Source of the DNA: Rhizobiales bacterium SYSU XM002
GTDB taxonomy: Bacteria; Pseudomonadota; Alphaproteobacteria; Rhizobiales; Beijerinckiaceae
Reading direction: 5' to 3'
Length of the DNA: 64,000 nucleotides
NCBI GenBank assembly: GCA_009846685.1
Contig: VWVY01000006.1
Location: 62,001-126,000, forward strand
The notes under the pieces are model-generated. The model ran no database searches and was not told the origin of the DNA. It was given only the letters and a program-made list of their open reading frames with translations. This document shows, in pieces, positions 62,170 through 64,000 of the stretch; position 1 is the stretch's first letter; each line of letters opens with the position of its first letter. The position numbers were made by a program, and so were the translations under genes.

Positions 62170-63153
62170 TCAGGCAACGCCGATCCTGAGGAGATCGTGA
62201 ATATGCACAATGCCTGCGGGCTGCCCCGCAGCATCGAGCACGAACAGTGCAGTGATCTTGGACCGGTTGATCAGTTCAAGCGCCTCGACAGCGAGAGCCG
62301 TCTCGCGAACGGTCTTCGGGCTACGAGTCATGATTGATTCGGCCGTCTGAGTCAGGAGATCGGGGCGCATGTGGCGCCGGAGATCACCGTCGCTCACGAT
62401 TCCCGCCAGCCGACCATCCGCATCCACCACGCCGACGCAGCCGAAACCCTTGCCACTCATCACGACAATCGCCTCGCCCATGGCCGCGCCAGCCGGCACG
62501 ACCGGCATCGCTTCACCGCGATGCATGATGTCGCGCACGAAGGTCAGCTTCGCGCCGAGTTTGCCGCCGGGGTGGAATGCGCGGAAATCCTCCGGCGTGA
62601 AACCACGCGCTTCCAGAAGCGCGACCGCCAGCGCGTCGCCGAGCGTGATCTGCATGGTCGTTGATGTCGTCGGCGCGAGGCCATTCGGGCAAGCCTCCTC
62701 TGCTTTCGGCAGCAGGAGCGCCACATCGGCCTCGGTTGCGAGCGTGGAAGCCGGGTTCGAGGTTACCGCGATCAACCCGACCCGATAGCGGCGCGAGTAG
62801 GCGATGATATCGGAGAGTTCCGCCGTCTCGCCGGACCAAGACAGGGCAAGGATCACGTCTTCGGAGCGGATCATCCCGAGATCGCCGTGGCTCGCCTCGC
62901 CCGGATGAACGAAATGCGCAGGCGTGCCGGTGGAGGCGAAGGTTGCCGCGATCTTGCGGCCAATATGACCCGATTTTCCCATCCCGGTCACGATTACCCG
63001 ACCGCTCGCGGCCTTGATCAGCGCAACCGCCTCCGCGAAAGCCGCACCGAGGCCGTTACCGAGCGCATCGCGCAACATCCCGAGGCCAGCCATCTCGGTG
63101 CCGATCGAACGCCGCGCGCTTTCGATTGCTGCCTTGTTTTCCGGTTGCGCCAT
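62170..63153 (-). CDS. kdsD: Arabinose-5-phosphate isomerase (KpsF/GutQ family)
   Basis: A 327-residue protein: an SIS domain (GRVIVTGMGKSGHIGRKIAA, FVHPGEASHGDLGM, LALSWSGETAELSDI) and two CBS repeats at the C-terminus (MPVVPAGAAMGEAIVVMS; MTRSPKTVRETALAVEALEL). It converts ribulose-5-P to arabinose-5-P, the first step to Kdo. GAGGAGAG before the ATG at 63153 sets the start. It lies tail to tail with NfeD, 12 bp apart. Confidence 0.93.
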   Translation of the reverse strand: MAQPENKAAIESARRSIGTEMAGLGMLRDALGNGLGAAFAEAVALIKAASGRVIVTGMGKSGHIGRKIAATFASTGTPAHFVHPGEASHGDLGMIRSEDVILALSWSGETAELSDIIAYSRRYRVGLIAVTSNPASTLATEADVALLLPKAEEACPNGLAPTTSTTMQITLGDALAVALLEARGFTPEDFRAFHPGGKLGAKLTFVRDIMHRGEAMPVVPAGAAMGEAIVVMSGKGFGCVGVVDADGRLAGIVSDGDLRRHMRPDLLTQTAESIMTRSPKTVRETALAVEALELINRSKITALFVLDAAGQPAGIVHIHDLLRIGVA

Positions 63154-63217
63154 CCGCACTCTCCTCGGCCTGCCCGGAAAGCCGTGCCGGCAGAAAATGC
63201 CGGGGAAGCAACCAAGC

Positions 63218-63246
63218 GTTAACCCTCGATCTTTACATATCGTCAA
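63218..63246 (-). promoter_or_regulatory. Possible kdsD promoter
   Basis: On the minus strand TTGACG (63246-63241), 17-bp spacer, GTTAAC (63223-63218). It lies 65 bp before the kdsD start in an AT-richer patch. The -10 is only a partial match. Confidence 0.35.
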
Positions 63247-63318
63247 CAGTTCGGGCCAAGACGGCCCGGCTTCGCGACGGTGCTCTCGACTTAGAGCGCC
63301 GAAAAACCGGTCCTTCTT

Positions 63319-64000
63319 TTGACGAGACGCCCTGATACTTGCTTCGGGAGTTTCTGGATAGCCCGTCTTGGCCCGGCGGCGCTGATCGGGATCGGTTTGT
63401 CCGCGATGATCGCCTCGCGCGGCGAAGCGCAGATTCTCGGCCCGCAAACGCCGGGCACACCGGGCGCCATTGATGGCGAATTGCGGACCGGACGCCCGAC
63501 GACATCGCCATCCTCGAGCGGAAGCGCACCGATCCTGCGCGGTGCCGACGCCGACGAGGACACGACGCGCCCCGCTCGCTTCGGTCTCAAGCGCAGCCCG
63601 AACACGGCAGCCCGTCGCACGCTTAATTCCGGCCAGAACCGCAACAGCGGCTTCGCCGGCGCGTCGCCATCAGGCTCCGGGATCAATCAGCCGCAGAACA
63701 ACCTGCGTCGCCCTCGCGACACAACCGGCGCCCGCTTTGGCAATGCAGCGGATGCGGAAGCCGGTGCGCCGCCACTCGGCCGCCCGACACGGCAGCATTC
63801 CGTCGCGCCGGGCCTGCCGCCCGTGGCCGAACCACGCCGGGCCCTGCCCCGCCGTGAGGACGATCCCTACGCACCGCTCGGGATTCGCGCTGGCACCATG
63901 ATCCTGCGACCCGCGATCGAGGCCGGCGGCGGCTACGACACCAACGCCGCCCGTTCCGGCACCAACCGCAAGGGCTCGGCATTCTACCGTACCGAGGCCG
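63319..64000 (+). CDS. Outer-membrane beta-barrel protein, N-terminal part (3' end cut)
   Basis: An open frame of 227 codons runs off the right edge. It begins with a signal-peptide-like segment (ARLGPAALIGIGLSAMIASR, probable cut near GEA-Q), continues with a long disordered Pro/Arg/Thr-rich region, and at the edge enters GIRAGTMILRPAIEAGGGYD with TNAA, the entry into an outer-membrane barrel of a type common in Rhizobiales (COG5338-like). No ATG is available before the signal peptide, so TTG 63319 is the likely start; an upstream stop at 63292 limits it. Function unknown. Confidence 0.7.
   Translation, partial: MTRRPDTCFGSFWIARLGPAALIGIGLSAMIASRGEAQILGPQTPGTPGAIDGELRTGRPTTSPSSSGSAPILRGADADEDTTRPARFGLKRSPNTAARRTLNSGQNRNSGFAGASPSGSGINQPQNNLRRPRDTTGARFGNAADAEAGAPPLGRPTRQHSVAPGLPPVAEPRRALPRREDDPYAPLGIRAGTMILRPAIEAGGGYDTNAARSGTNRKGSAFYRTEA

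Noticed and set aside
1-64000. CRISPR arrays, insertion sequences, prophage or integrative elements
   Set aside because: No regularly spaced repeats, transposase, integrase or att-like repeats were seen; gene content and composition look uniformly chromosomal.

Overview
The window is about 64 kb of GC-rich, densely coding DNA from an alphaproteobacterium, most likely in the Hyphomicrobiales (Rhizobiales). The pointers are an SRP RNA-dnaX-ybaB-recR block with a rhizobial-type DnaX that lacks the zinc cysteines, a Blastochloris-type homospermidine synthase beside an ornithine decarboxylase, DapD-type lysine synthesis, and a Zur box in front of a znu operon. I cannot name the genus. No phage, integrase, transposase, CRISPR array or tRNA was seen. 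Both ends are cut: a D-lactate/glycolate-oxidase-type flavoprotein runs off the left edge and an outer-membrane protein runs off the right edge.

Layout. 0-6.5 kb: flavin oxidase, quinone oxidoreductase, LuxR-type regulator, HAD phosphatase, phosphomannomutase and a membrane-anchored aspartic protease. 6.5-12.3 kb: a complete yejABEF peptide/microcin-C-type ABC importer. 12.4-16.2 kb: membrane cytochrome c, KdsB, prephenate dehydratase, NudC and a HIT protein. 16.3-20.1 kb: 4.5S SRP RNA, dnaX, ybaB, recR and a HAD nucleotidase. 20.1-23 kb: dapD, a DUF533 protein and a permease split into two overlapping half-genes. 23-35 kb (all minus strand): a transport and activation block with an indolepyruvate-ferredoxin-oxidoreductase-type enzyme, a Crp/Fnr regulator, an acyl-CoA synthetase and a full Liv-type importer.

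35-44 kb is metal handling: DUF1007 plus a NicO-type exporter, a gamma-glutamyltransferase, then a Zur-box promoter driving a small His-rich membrane protein, ZnuC, ZnuB and ZnuA, followed by a COG0523 GTPase, a WD40 protein and a 90-residue protein with a Cys-x4-Cys motif. A FosX-type fosfomycin hydrolase faces it. 44-48.5 kb is a polyamine block (ornithine decarboxylase with a roughly 500-nt leader resembling speF leaders, a GNAT acetyltransferase, homospermidine synthase). 48.6-55.3 kb holds a MarR regulator, a 2-hydroxyacid dehydrogenase and a compact six-gene sugar-acid operon (xylonate/arabonate-type dehydratase, unknown protein, two acetyltransferases, SDR, erythronate-dehydrogenase-like enzyme). 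55.5-64 kb carries an aminotransferase, a PaaK-like ligase, ferrochelatase, an alpha/beta hydrolase with a divergent MarR gene and two matching palindromes between them, an SPFH/NfeD pair, KdsD and the start of an outer-membrane protein.

Themes: Kdo/LPS precursor genes (kdsB, kdsD), zinc homeostasis under Zur, polyamine synthesis, and catabolism of aromatic or acyl acids and sugar acids. The points most worth a second look are the zinc cluster with its apparently leaderless His-rich first gene, the ornithine decarboxylase leader, the split permease, and several clean palindromic operators.
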